NCBI GenBank assembly: GCA_023052935.1
Contig: CM041297.1
Coordinates: 7,352,827 to 7,416,826, forward strand
Direction: 5' to 3'
DNA from: Piezodorus guildinii
Lineage: Eukaryota; Arthropoda; Insecta; Hemiptera; Pentatomidae
Length of the DNA: 64,000 bases
A program made the translations under genes and the position numbers. Under the pieces are notes generated by a model, which did no database searches, was not told where the DNA came from, and was given only the letters and a program-made list of their open reading frames with translations. Of the stretch, positions 1 through 13,030 are shown in pieces; within the stretch, counting starts at the first letter, position 1; each line of letters starts with the position of its first letter.

Positions 1-48
1 TGTATTTCAGAAACCATAAAAACGGACATTTCATGTGAAACAACTCAA
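1..48 (-). mobile_element. Mariner terminal inverted repeat, rest outside the window
   Basis: The sequence reads as the 5' end of the same mariner family as 31924-32846, in minus orientation, ending ...caactcaa and followed by TA at 49-50. One base differs from the ttgggttg consensus end. Confidence 0.75.
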
Positions 49-842
49 TACTTTGTTAATAGTAATTTAGGTGTTTAAGGATAATTTAGATCGTTTGTCA
101 TGTAGACTGGATAATAGTCCTAATCGTTTGTTCAACAGTTTTATCCTAAATCTAATATGGGTCCTCTATGTTAGTCTTTTGTCTAAGTACAGTCTCAAAT
201 ATTGTACTTCTTCTGAAGTAGGAATAGGTATATCCTCGAAATGCAATGTTGGACATTCACTATGGTTGAGTGTGAAAACAATGAACACGCTCTTGGCTTG
301 TTTCGTTTGTACTTCCGCCTTGTAGCCCAACTAAATAAATCTTCAAGGTGGTTTTTAGAGATGGCTATAGAATTTTCTAAGGGGAGTAAAATATCCTTAG
401 TTGTGCCGTCCTTGGGGGAAAGTAAAAAGGTGGTGACGAGTCTGTGCGATGTCAGGTACTCGTTAAAGATGCCTATTCTAATTAAACCTTGATAGGAAAA
501 ATTTAGGACTCCCACTGTAGCCTTATCCGATTAGTCACAGTCGCAAAAAAAGCGACGTTGAATGAATAAGCAAACAAACGAGGTGAACATAAAAGATGCC
601 AGAACTAGGTTTTGGTGGGATGGCAAAAGAGCTGTGTCGTCTGCTAGTGAAGTGTGATCATTCTCAGTGAGACCTGAAATGTAGATACTCGTATTATTAG
701 TACACTGCCTTGAGGAATCGCTACTTGAACACGTTTCCTGTCAGAAAATTCGTCTCCTATTGTTACAATAAAGTGTCTCTCTATCAGGCAAGAGAGTATT
801 ATTAAATAATAACACGTATGAAGCAAAATTTTCTTATAAATA
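49..842. other. Non-coding flank with a dispersed repeat
   Basis: No convincing exon is seen. Bases about 405-545 are an inverted copy of 13140-13260 (shared blocks such as aatcgga and aacgagtacctgac), and a partial third copy lies at 50655-50760. The open frames here are short and lie in this repeat. Confidence 0.5.
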
Positions 843-1615
843 TTGGGTTGTTTCACATGAAATGTCCGTTTTTATAGTTTTTGAAATACATAAAGGATTT
901 TGCAGGTCTCTGTAGTTTTCTTCCGAATGTTTACAAATTTAAAGTAAACAGTTACTAATCCTCTACCTTTGTATTATAAACATTAGCTTCCCAATCAATT
1001 ACCCGCTTTTTTTCTACCAAGTTTTCAGCTGGGGATACCGACTTGGAAAACTTGCCCCGAGGATGACCTCCGTCCGTAATAGACAACGATGTCCTCAAAC
1101 ATACAGTAGAAGGAAACCCCTACCAAACAGTTGAAGGACTCTCAGCACAACTAAATGCAAATGCATCTACCGTTTCCAGACATTTAAAGTGTATTGGGAA
1201 AGTGAAAAAGCTCGATACATGAGTACCTCATGATCTCACTGAGCGGCAGCAAGACCCCATCTTTCAAAACATACCGTGCAAAAATTGAATGGACTAGGCT
1301 ACGAAGTTCTTCCGCACCCACCATATTCTCCCGTCTTGCCTCCGACATATTACCACCTGTTCAGGAATTTAGAAAACTTCGTCAAAGGAAAACTTTTTGA
1401 AAATGATGATCAAGTGAAAAGTGCGTTTTCAGATTTTGTTTCACTTCAAAGCTCAGAGTTTTTCAGTTCGAGGATAAAAAAGTTCGTGTCACGTTGGGAA
1501 AAATGTTTAGAAAAAGAAGGTTAATACTTCGAATAAAATTATCTTGTTTTCATATCGTATTTTTAATAAAAATCCTTTACCTTGAAAACGGACATTTTCA
1601 TGTGACACAACCCAA
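843..1615 (+). mobile_element. Mariner copy b, internally deleted (773 bp)
   Basis: It is bounded by TA at 841-842 and 1616-1617 with inverted ends ttgggttgtttcacatg and catgtgacacaaccca. It keeps pieces of the transposase HTH region and the C-terminal YSP..PTYYHLF block, but the catalytic core is gone: cggcagcaa joins directly to gacccc, the same junction as in the copies at 21053 and 31924. It lies just upstream of the exon at 1672. Confidence 0.9.
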
Positions 1616-1671
1616 TATATTCATTTATAACTTTAATAGTTGTTATAAATTACATTATTATTTTCTGCTAG

Positions 1672-4600
1672 GTGGCCTCTCGAAGGAGGAAGTGATCGAG
1701 ACGAACGAGAGGCTGCGCGCAGTTCGGATCCGGCTGGACGACTACTATGACACCGCCAAGAAGGCCCTCGTCGGCCTCATGGCAAAGTACACCGACAGCA
1801 AGGCCATCAGGAACGTCTTCCAGAGGTACAACCTCCTCAAGGCCATGATAAAAGTGAGTAGCAAGTCAAAATCAAAAGAGCAATACTTTAAAAAATACAT
1901 GCAAATTATTACACAATGGTCTATTATTTACAAATAACTATATTAAGGTAGAACTGTTTAAAGGCAATTAAATAATATAATTAAAAGAAAAATGGCATAT
2001 CACATTTTGATGGGGGGGGGGGGTAATTTTTGTTGTTGAATATGTAGCGGATGCTTCACGCGCTCGCTCACAGATAGCGCTTGCGGCGGCTAGTTGGGTC
2101 ACCGGCCGAATATGTGAAGACGTACTATTTAATGAAATTGTACATTTTAACTTGCTGATACGATTGTAAATATCATTGTCCATGTAACTGTTTCAAGATA
2201 ATAAATAAACCTTATGAGGTAACTTGACCTATGGCGGAGACACTAGTCTGGTAGAGAAACTCTCGCTATTAACAATATACATTGTGACATCAGTATAGCA
2301 AGAAGTAGCTCAACTTTTCAGATTATTTACCTGCTTTTACCAGGTGGTATCTCCCTAGATCAGAACAACTCTGTCATTGTATCATTATATCTCATCCTTC
2401 GTCTACTCTCTTAACTCTTTCCTTCCTATCCTACCTCATAGGATGCATAGCTTCTACCCATGTGTACCTATGAGGAATCCTATCCGCTGCTGTTGTGCTA
2501 CTACCACAGGGGGCATTTCCCTCCAAGCCAGTCCCCTCTGCTAATTGGTAGGTGTGGGTACGTCCCCTATCTGGCTGGGCAACCTTCTACCTGGTGCTGC
2601 GGTACGTGCTTCTCCATGGTGAGAACCACTTTCCATCCAACTCTCTTCCTAGAATGAACACGTAATTGTCAAGGCCTTCTGTGACTCTAGCTCATCGTTA
2701 ATAATCACCAAACCTCAAAAAATACAAAGGTTCATTATTGAAAATAATAAACCAAAAGCAATCTTCAGACAGACTTCGTTACTCTTTCTGTTTTTTTAAA
2801 TCTTTTTTATGATTATTCCCGGTATATTTTTTTTTAATATTTTTTTTTTTCAATAGCTTCGAAAATAACGGAGTTTAAAACGCATATATCCTATATAGGC
2901 AAGATTTCAATTTTTTCTCTTTTTTTTTTTTGTTTATCGTGCTTTACTGATTCTGAAACTATACATATTTTTTTCTTTCTTCAAAAATAATAGAGTTGTG
3001 GGCGTATTTATGGGTCAATATTCTGATTGGCAAAACAAAAGAGGTTCCAGTGAACTGAGAATGGTTCCTGAGTCTTCATTGGCTGGAAAATCAGCTTTCT
3101 CATTTCCTCTGATTCTAGCATGCACTAGTTCCCATTCAATGCTTACTTTGTTCCAACAAGCAAGACTCTTAAGGAAGGGATTGTACCTTACTAATATAAC
3201 ATTATCGATGGCACTACCAAAGAAAGCAATTTAACCAAAAGAAGTTCTGATTTTATTATTATGAATGAAATTTATAATTGAATTTCAGTTTTGAAGTTTT
3301 TAGTTGTCTTTAAGATTGGCATATCAGTAGTTAATGCAGTTGAATGAAAATGGCACCAAATACTTTAAACAATTAATAATTTGAAATTTTCATTAAGATT
3401 TGTAACCCTTCAAATTTCAGGATGTGATTCGCCTGGAGACACAATACTGGACACTTGTGGACATTCCAAAACAGGAGAAGCAAGAAACCGTTCCTGCTTT
3501 TGTTCTCCGAGCCTGCGCCATCATGGAAAAGACCCAGAAGTCAGGAGAAGGAGTTAAGACGGCAGCAAAAATAGCTGAAGAAGAAGAAAAACGGAAGGAA
3601 CGACTTGAGAGACTAAGTGGTAACTGGAATATTGTCTTTGCTAAACTTATTAAAAAGTATTTCACTTCTTTGTTTTTCATTGCTTTTAATCCCTCTGTCA
3701 AAAACCTAGGAATTATTATTGACTAATCCTTATCCTGGAAACCCCATATTGCCCAAATTTCTCGAAAAGCCATAAGTACCCTAAAGTTTTTCCATTGCTC
3801 CAGTCACCTTCTTCCGAATCCACGCGTAAAATCTGTGTCTCCTCACTCATCTTCCCCCACTTCGACTACGGCTGTGCGGTGTACGGTGGCCTCTGTATGG
3901 TACTTGAGAACAGAGTGAGGCTTATCATGAATTGTTGTTTAAGATTTGTTTTTGGTACCTCGAGACAGTCTCACGTGACTCACCTCTTCACGAGTTGAAG
4001 TGGCTCCTCCAGCATTTTCCCTCCACACGCAGACAGTACTTCCTTGGGTCATTTCTCTATCAAACGATAAAATCCCAGCATCCTTCCTTTATCCACAGTC
4101 TCTTTCAATTTAAATCCTCAGTCCTTGTATTTATTATCATTGTTATTATGATTATTACTTTGTGATTTGTGTATTGTAAGTATGCGTGTGTGTTTATATA
4201 TTTTTTAAAATCTACTTTACCTATGTAAATAATTAAGTTTGTAAATAATTCAATATATTTAATGTATTCTGGCCAGAAGTGCTATCTTTATTTGTAACAT
4301 CAATGTTATTCTTAAGGGACTATGTCCCAGAATAAAGTTTATTTTCTATTCTATTCTATAATAACATAATTACTTAAATAAGAAGTGTAATACAAAACAT
4401 TTATTTTATTTTGCATCTGATTAAATTAAATTTTTTGTTTGCAGACTGAAGCTCCAAAAATGGTACATTTCTATTTAGTTTAGCTCTCTTTTTTATTAAA
4501 ATTATTTATTAATGCTGTAGGAATATATGTTACATTTGTTCAAACTAGAACTGATCTTGTTTTTAACTGAATCTTAGAAAAACTATAAATTCAAAAAAAA

Positions 4601-7600
4601 TTACCTACAGAACTTTAACTGTACATTTATTCGGTATATTTTAAACAAATATTTGAAGTTTTATTTAACAAAATACAAAAATCATATATTCCATATTTAC
4701 TAAAGTGAAGGAATAAAATAAATATTTGTAGACATAGTTTGGGGGAAAATATTGCTTATCAATTTATTGAAAATAAATTAACTACTGATTTAGATAACAC
4801 AAAGTTTGCATATGAATATTTACAATTATTATTTTTAAAGATATTTTTTACAAGTAAGGAAAATTATAAACCTATAAATATTGATTAGAAAAAAAAAAAA
4901 TAATGCATGATACTAGTTGTCGTGTGAGAAAAAACTAGTTAGTTTATTAATCAACACAAATTTTTCACCCAATACAAAATCCCTTCTTCATATTTAGACC
5001 AAATGATGTAGAAAGAAAAATAATTCTACCAAAATGGATTTTAAATAGGATGAATCAAATTCAACCTGCAAAGATGACATTATTTAATACTTTGAACTCG
5101 GTTCATTAAAAACACTACCATCCATTTTGGTAGTATCATATTTCATTTTTAATCATTTGGCTGGTTTACGAATACTTCTTTTGAACTATGAATATCCATA
5201 ATTATTCAAAATGTAAATGTAAATGTCAATGAATTCTTAGAACATTCAGTGAATGTTGCAGATATTTACCAAATATGTAATAACCTAATTACCATATCAG
5301 CTGTCTCATTTAATGTTGATTTTTACAGATATGGTCACATCACAGATTGAAGCTGAGAACACACAAATGACAAACGACCTTTATCGTTTATTGAAGAAGT
5401 ATTCAGGATTACGAAATATCATAAGATATCTTGCGGTAATATAACAATTTATATAACAAGGTTAAATTTATGCTTTGAAAAAAATTATTTTATTTAAAGT
5501 GTTCAATTCAAATATTCAGGTGAACTTCAGAGGAAAATATCTCCAAAAAAAAGAGGCAATAAATAAAAAAATCAGTAAAATGGGAATAGCTTACAATCTA
5601 ACTAAGATTATTTACAATAAAAAATCCATCTCCAGAAACGCAAGCCCAATACAAAGAAAGGTTCAACAAATACCAACTTTCTTGGAATCCGTTCCTCACC
5701 GAGCCCAACAACTTGACTCCCCCATTTGAGTCTCCACTATAAACTCAATTTATTCACAGGGTACAAGCTCCACAATTCTGCATTGTGCAACCTTCTAAAC
5801 TCCTCAGTGGCTTCATCTCTCTTCGGCCCAAATATTTTACGCAATACCTTATTTTCGAAAACCTTAAGCCGTTGTTCATCCTTCAAAGTAAGTGGCCACG
5901 TTTCACATCCGTAATGGACTGTCGGAGGAATAATAGGTTTATAAATTTGTACCTTTAAGTTTTTAGACAAAAAACGCAAGCTAAGCAATTTAGTAACTGA
6001 ATAATAACATGCATTTCCCACCTCTATCCGGGACTTTATTTCCTCCTGGATTTATTTTTTTCTTGTTATCATTGAACCTAAATACTTAAATTTCTCTACG
6101 TGTTCAAAAGTATGCCCTGATATATCAATATCACCAATCTCGCTACAGTTTCTACTACTAATCATATATTTCATCTTATCGGTATTTTTGATAAGATATT
6201 GTATAGCAAATTATTTGTAACACCATGTAACTTTCATAATACTTTGTCAGCACTGCCATTCCCCCACCTACGTTTTTTAATACACTCACTTCTGGCTGCT
6301 TTAATTAATTTACTGAACTATAAAGCTAATTTAATCCATTTCAATTTTAATCTGAGAATCTAAAGATAACAAGTTTCTTGCCCACTTAGATATTCTGATG
6401 GTTCTTGGACAAAATCAGATGCTCAAAAGGCTCAATTGTTTGCTCACCATCTCAGTGTTACATTTAATCATATACTCATACAATTATATTTTTAAGATTT
6501 GTCCTCGGCACATCGGAGAGGTCTCATGTGACCCATTTATACAGGGAGTTAAAGTGGCTCCTTTCCTCTATCCGCAGACAATATTTCCTAGGATCATACC
6601 TTTACCAAATCATTCACTCCCAGCTACCTCCCTATATCCACAGTCTTCTGCAATTTAAATCATCAATCTACTCCCTCAAAACAATATCACGCCATACTGA
6701 CCATTATATTTCTTTCCATAGATCAAAAACTTTTGATTATTCCTTTCTTCTCCGCTCTAATAATCTCTGGAATTCCCTACCTACTCATATCCATCATGCT
6801 TCTTCCCTACCATCATTCAAGTCCCAGCTGTTCCAGTACCTACTGTCATCCCAAACAGATCCTCAACAAGCCTGATATTTCAAGTCATATATCAATTCAT
6901 AAAGAAAATATATTATTGTTTATGAAAATTAGTTAATGAATCAGTTTCAATGTTTTGTTTTATTCAACACTTTAATCTATAAGAAGTTAAATTATGATCC
7001 TTTGGCCTTTTGGCCAGACACATCATACATCTTAATTGTACATATCAATTTTTCTTAAGGGACCCTGTCCCAGAATAAATTTTTTTTTTCTATTCTATTT
7101 TACTCTGTATGACTATTGTGCAATCCCAACTTAACGTACCCTTACCAATGACATTACCATCAAAACCAATTCATATGATATTCACTCTTAACCATAAGCC
7201 TTCTCCTCCCATTTATTTCAATACCATTCAAATTCTTACATCAGACGACATTTGATATTTAGGTATTCACTTGGACAAAAGACTGACCGGGCAAACTCAC
7301 ATCGGCTAAAACTTAAAGAACTTAACAGATGATACTGTCTTTTATCTAGGTTACTTGAAAGACATTCCAGGGCTCCACTAAAGCATCAAACATCCAAAGA
7401 ATTCAATCGTTTCAGTCGAAAGTGATGCGTAAAATAGTTCACGCACGGTTCTACTTGACAAATGTTGGTATACAAAACGACTTGAACATACCAACGATTT
7501 CAACTACAGAACATTGCAATAACTTCTGCCAAATACTAAAATACGAAACTAACCCACTTACAGAACCAATACCTATAGCCCACTCCGACGACTATGCAGA

Positions 7601-8006
7601 TCACAGACCCAAGAGATATGCTGGTCACTTAACGAGCTCTCCTGAGTTGAGCCACTGCTTTTGCAGATCACATATTTGCTTATTGGAAGGAAACAGCAGA
7701 TTGCAAATTTATCGAACAAAGGTTAAAAAATGTTTTGTAATAAATAAATAAATATTAAAAAATTGATATATTTTTCATTAAGCATATATCTTGGCTTGGC
7801 AATATAGCTCTTTTATCATGTTTTAATATAATGATATTCTTAGACTTTATGAGATAAATAAATAAACATTTTTGTTACAGACGGAATACAACAATTCCAA
7901 AGTGTACCCGATATTCCCTCGCTATACTATCCTTAAGGACCTGATCAAGGATATCATGCACAACCCAGACTATATGGAAGTATGTCACGAAGTTGATCCT
8001 GTTTAG
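1672..8006 (+). CDS. Unrecognised helical/coiled-coil protein, last four coding exons (5' partial)
   Basis: Four exons splice in phase: 1672-1853, 3421-3619, 5329-5435 and 7881-8006 (TAG stop at 8004). Acceptors are ctag, ttcag, tacag and tacag; donors are gtgagt, gtaact and gtaata. The first exon enters with two bases of a split codon, so earlier exons lie before the window. The 204 visible residues are charged and helical, with a Lys/Glu-rich coiled-coil stretch (AEEEEKRKERLERL) across exons 2-3. Three short segments resemble one another: RYNLLKAMIKDV, KYSGLRNIIRYL and RYTILKDLIKDI, suggesting a repeated helix. The last residues are HEVDPV. No signal peptide or membrane segment is visible. 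Exon GC is far above the introns. I do not recognise the family; a ciliary or cytoskeletal coiled-coil protein is only a guess. LINE remnants fill introns 2 and 3, and a mariner ends 56 bp before the first exon. Confidence 0.8.
1854..3420 (+). other. Intron 1 (visible) of the unrecognised gene
   Basis: AT-rich intron with homopolymer runs (poly-G near 2010, several poly-T near 2820-2930). The ~2400-2700 stretch is richer in GC and may be an old repeat, but I recognise nothing in it. Confidence 0.4.
3650..4365 (+). pseudogene. CR1/Jockey-like LINE 3' fragment
   Basis: Broken reading frames match the C-terminus of a LINE reverse transcriptase: LGIIID, then SWKPHIAQISRKAISTL, LIFPHFDYGCAVYG and RRQYFLGSFLYQTI. 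It ends with ttaagggactatgtcccaga and a short tattc repeat tail. The same 3' end recurs at 6490-7110, and a piece at 63895-64000. It sits in intron 2 of the upstream gene and carries several stops. Confidence 0.75.
5720..6190 (-). pseudogene. RTE-like LINE reverse transcriptase C-terminal fragment
   Basis: The minus-strand frame reads FKYLGSMI, then YYSVTKLL, KPIIPPTVHYGCETWPLTLK and VLRKIFGPKRDEATEEFRRL, a pattern typical of the C-terminal end of RTE/craniofacial-development-protein-2-like RTs. Frames are broken at about 6050. It lies inside intron 3 of the unrecognised gene, opposite in strand to it. Confidence 0.75.
6490..7110 (+). pseudogene. CR1/Jockey-like LINE 3' fragment, second copy
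   Basis: It encodes RRQYFLGSYLYQIIHSQLPP and FLLRSNNLWNSLPTHIHHAS in one frame after a disrupted start, followed by ttaagggaccctgtcccaga and a tattctatt tail. It is homologous to 3650-4365 and more complete at its C-terminus. Confidence 0.75.
7140..7650 (+). pseudogene. Jockey-like LINE reverse transcriptase C-terminal remnant
   Basis: Fragmented frames read GIHLDKRLT..THI, then FQSKVMRKIVHARFYLTN and GIQNDLNIPTISTTE, the C-terminal motif of Jockey-clade RTs. Upstream stops show decay. It lies in intron 3. Confidence 0.7.
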
Positions 8007-10129
8007 GAGCAGCATAATATAATCTACTATTGTAAATTCAATTTAAAATGGCAGTATCATAAAAATATTAATAATTATTTAATCCAATATATATAATATA
8101 AATGTCTATTGTTGTCTTACCTTCTATAAATGTGTGCTTGTATGTCTGTAAAACATAACGGAAACTGTACGTTTTTTTAAAGTAAATCAAACCGATATAC
8201 ATAGTTTTATAGTCTTCCTAATGTGTTAATGTCTAGAGTGTAATTCTGTAACTAATTATTACCTAGAAAAATTTATGAAAGTTCATTATTCTTTTGAAAA
8301 AAATAAAAACATTTCTAATAAAATAAAATCATGCCAAACAATTGATTTAATCTTAAATAAAGGATTTTTACAAATTTTCAATTATTTTTGTTTTCAAATA
8401 ATTGAAAAATCACCATGGTCAGTTGTTTTGTGCCAAATCCATCATTATTAAAAATATTTTAACAAATATAAATTTTATAAATGCTTAAAATCAATATCTT
8501 TAAGCATATTTATAAATAAAATAATTAGTTACTATAAACAAAATGACTGTGTTTAATGATTGATAAAGTATTGAAAGATGTTTCAAAAGAAAACATTTTT
8601 GGCGAAAATTGAGGTTCATATATTTTTCATTATTTACAAGTTTTTTTTTTTCTTTAAGGAGTTAAGATTTTAAATTTTTTACGAAAATGATTTCACGATT
8701 TTCAGAAGAATTTATTATATCCAAATATAACCATGAGAGACATCGGTCATAATTTCCCAGAATATATTTTAAAATAAATTTTGGTATTTTAATCAGAAAA
8801 TTATTTTTTTAATTAACCACTATAATAGTTTTTAATTGTTTTCATATTATTTAGAAAAATTAATATCATTTTTTAGTTTTTTTTTTTTTTTTTTTTATAA
8901 TTTGAAAAGGATAAAAGACATTTAAAAAATGAAATTTAATGAAGTAGTGTGGAAAGAAAACTAATTTATCGATATCTATTAAAAAATAATTTTGAATAAT
9001 CATGGTATACTTTTTTATAAACTTAAAATTTACACGTTTGGCATTCATGTTTAATATAAATATAATATTTATAAACCAGATGAAATTAAGATTCTAGCTT
9101 TGGTGTTAGCTAAATTAAATTAGAAATTAATGGTTGGCAATCGAACATTTTATAATATTTTCTTTACATCTGTTATACTATTTACATGATAAAATATATC
9201 ACATTAAATTCACAATTCTATCATAAACTGCATCAACATATTTATAAAAACATCTTAAATTTATGTTTGGAATTATTTATTTCAAATCATTGATAACATC
9301 ATCATCTGTAAATGTGATGTGTAAATTTAAATGATGACTCCTGTTGGTGTAGATATAAAATTTAAATTCCCTTAATGTACAGTTATTATATACAGACTAA
9401 TAACTCCTTTTCGATTGTTTGTAAATACTTTTTTCCTTTTGTAAAATATAAAAAATTGTCATTTATCGTTGACAAAAGTCGGTCAGAACAATGTGATAAA
9501 GAGGTAGAGGTGTCACAACATTGGTCACAGCATTAAGCAGTGCTTGTTGAAACCATCTTTTGTAATTGTTAAAACATATAAAAAAACTAAAAAAAAAATA
9601 TATATATATATATAAAAAATATAAGTGTCTAATTTTTTTAATTTAAAATGCTTCGATTTCTATTCTAGACAGGAATGCAAAAGGTTTTTAACTGTTCTTT
9701 ATTTTTCCAATATCATTATAAAATAGGTAATTGCTGGATTAACAATAGATGTATATGATATAAATAACTTGTTACCCATTTTTCAGAAATACTAAAGAGA
9801 ATACAAATTTGATAATAATCACAGCTTATAGTAAAGAACTGTCTCTTTGTGTTTTTTCAACTCTTTCTTCAATGAATATAAAAATAACATTCAAAAATTC
9901 AACATTAAACAAAATTAAAATATTTCATTTATTTCGTCATCAATTCTCTGAACACAAAACCTAATCTTGTATTTGCCATCTGTTTTCAAGAAATACTTTA
10001 AACCTTAATATCAAAATGTGTCTATGTTTTGATTTTTATCCTTTTTCCAGACTAAAAATAAAATAGAACAAGTGGAATTATTATCTGAAACCGTTTATAT
10101 AATTTGTAGACATTAATAGTTAAAGGTGG
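8007..10129. other. AT-rich 3' flank and intergenic DNA
   Basis: No gene is seen. It contains poly-T/A runs and a short (TA)n at 9600-9613. The 3' UTR of the upstream gene presumably begins here, but no single polyadenylation site stands out. Confidence 0.5.
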
Positions 10130-10133
10130 CGAT

Positions 10134-10871
10134 ACACGGTGAGAAATAGGGTATGTGTAGGTGAGGTGAGTTGGTGATAGTTACATCGTTGAGCCCGGTG
10201 GAAGTAAATATCGTGATAGTTGATGTACTATATCACACTTTCATCTACTTTCCATAACGATATTTAATAATATTGTTTGTTATATTATTTTGGTCAAACT
10301 TTAGCTAAAAATAGTTTATTTATATTCATATATATTTAATTGTGTTTCTAGATTCCAAAACCATTATTTAATAATATGTATATTTTCACTATTTGGATAT
10401 TATATTTTAATTCTATAGTTACTTATTAGAAATTATATTACATATATATTTTTGTATTATAGTTTGAGATTCATAATTTTTTTTTTTTTTGCGTTAAAAT
10501 TCGAAATAGAAATAGAAAAAATTTAAAGTGATTTTATAAAGGAAAGTTGCTGTCACTTGTCACTTGTGTGTCGAAAACATTTTTAGACATTACTCTTATT
10601 ATTATTAAAACAAGATGACACCAATTGAACATTCATCTTTACATAAGAACTTGGTAACCTAAACAGAGCTTAACATCCTTTCCAGCTAACTAAACTTTCC
10701 TAAATAATCAGCTGTTCACACATCTGCCATTTTTCCGAGTTCTGTTGCGGTACTCTCACCGTATACGTATACGCGCGCACATTTTTACTCTCACGCAGTT
10801 TTCACCACCCTCTCGCAAGAGTACTTTCACCCCACCTACATATACCCTATTTCTCACTGTGTATCGCCGCC
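10134..10871. mobile_element. TTAA-flanked MITE (piggyBac-type target)
   Basis: Near-perfect inverted ends of about 38 bp (ggtggcgatacacggtgag on the left; its complement, with ggcggcg, on the right) are flanked by TTAA at 10130-10133 and 10872-10875. The 738-bp interior has no coding frame. Confidence 0.85.
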
Positions 10872-10875
10872 TTAA

Positions 10876-12950
10876 AATAACCTTCCTTCCACCATAATAA
10901 AAAAAAAATCCTAATCTAGAAATGAACTAATAGTGAAGTTTCTCTTTATAAATCAGAAATGGCCTAATTTTCTATATATTTAACTTTTTTTTTCTTGTTT
11001 TAAATGTACCTTATCGATCAGATTAATATTTGTTATAATAATATTTTATTGATTGGGAAATTTAGATTAAATTTTAAACTTTTCATAACTGACAATTAAA
11101 AGATGAGCAAGGTGGGATCCTCTAATGAAGAGGAAAGAAAAATTAGAGAGAATATTAATTACATTTATTTTAAATACTTTATGGAAACAATTACATAATC
11201 ATTCAAAAAAACTAACAGTGTATAATTGAAGTGAAATTAATTATAAAAATTATTAAAAAAAAAAAAAAAAAAACAGTTTTAGTTTCCCGTTTGTTGTAAA
11301 ATATGATTACTTTGTTTAAAAATATTAACTTTTCTATTATTACCATTAGAGAAATATTCTTGGAGAAATTCTTTATGGCATTCCTGTCACATTTAATGTT
11401 ATACTTACATACTTTATGTATGTCACTTACATACATTATGTATGTTACTTATGTTTTCTTTTACTTAATAAGACTGGTAAATTAGCTTGAGATGATTCTA
11501 GTTCCCTATCGCATTATTCTAATGTTAATATATTCTAGTCGCTAGGTTAAGTTTTTCTCTAAAATATGCATACAAATATATTTGTACAAATTTATACAAG
11601 AGTAATATTTGTAAAATGTGCAGCTATAATATAATTAATAAACGGTGTTGTATTTAATCCAAAATTTTCGGCACAAAAGCTGCTCCTTAAAAATAGTTCT
11701 AAATCTAAAAAAAAATTTGTGTGTAAAATTAGATTATAAGAGAAATCGAAAAGTAATTTAAAATAATTTTTATTTGTTAAATGCTAAGAGCTAAATGAAT
11801 TACTAAATAGCGCATTATTAAAAAATTTATAAAATTTTTTGAAACTGTTGTATATGTAATTAATAATATTACATGAGCACTGCCAATGTCCAAATATTTT
11901 GTAAAATGTCCAAATTATTTTTTAATTATATTTTGATAATATAATGTCGAAGTCTATTTTTAAGCTTTTCTCAAGCCGTAGCGATTAGAATGCTACGGCT
12001 AACATTCATAATTTCCGATAATAAAAAAATTTGTTAATCGAAACGTTAATACTCTTTTATCTTTTTTTTTTTTAAATTAGTCTAATTAATTTATATTTTT
12101 GAAATAAGTTGAACGTGGAATGTTCTTCATACAATGAAGAATTTACTTGACTTCAATGGCGGTATATGAATAAATTAGACGCTGGAAAGAAATATAAATA
12201 TATTTATATAATGGATACATTTGTTGTTAGTGAGTTTAAACTTGATAAATGAGCCTGTACAGAAATACTTGTTCTTAGTCAAAGATTATTTTTTGATTAA
12301 TATGCTTCATAGTTAGTCTATCTTAAATTGACAGATTAAAATAGTCGCAGGCTTTTTTTTTTAGTTTTAGAGAATTTTAGAATTTCCTCTTTCTTTGTAA
12401 ATAAACTTTATCAGACACTTCTTACTTTGCTTTATAGCTTAGCTGTTTTAAAAACAAATATAACGCTATTCGTTATCGTGTGTTTGCTGTTGTAACAATA
12501 AACAATTAACTCCACGATTAATTAAAACATCAGCTTCGAGCTGATAACATTTATATATTTTTAATATTTTCAAACTGTGAAAGGCTATTTTATTTTCAAA
12601 AAAATTGACCATTTTAACTTTTTAATACCGGCTTGTTAAATAACGAAGATTATTTAACGTATTTCAATCTAATTGTTGAGCTTATTCGTGCATTCGCTAA
12701 ATGTATTTTATATCTAAATGCTTCTTAAATAAAAGAGATCTTTTTAATATTTAAAATTAAATAGTTGTACTTCCTAGGATTCATGAAAACTAAGAGATTC
12801 TCCATGAACCAAACCTGCCATTAAATTGGTTAAAACTTTTTAGGAAGTTGAGAATATGAGATTGATTTTTCTGTTTGGGATTCTGAATAAATTTATTTCT
12901 ATCTCTCAATGGGCATTATGTCGTTTTTAAGGTTTACGAGCATCATTAAA

Positions 12951-13030
<80 letters not shown>

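Noticed and set aside
195..515. Overlapping frames on both strands near the left edge
   Set aside because: They overlap a dispersed repeat (also at 13140-13260), have no splice context, and show no known domain.
2010..2170. Homology to 33170-33330 as a MITE pair
   Set aside because: Only short GC-rich blocks agree; by eye the alignment was not convincing.
2998..3234. 78-codon frame in intron 1
   Set aside because: No homology recognised, lies between exons that splice without it, and may be an old repeat.
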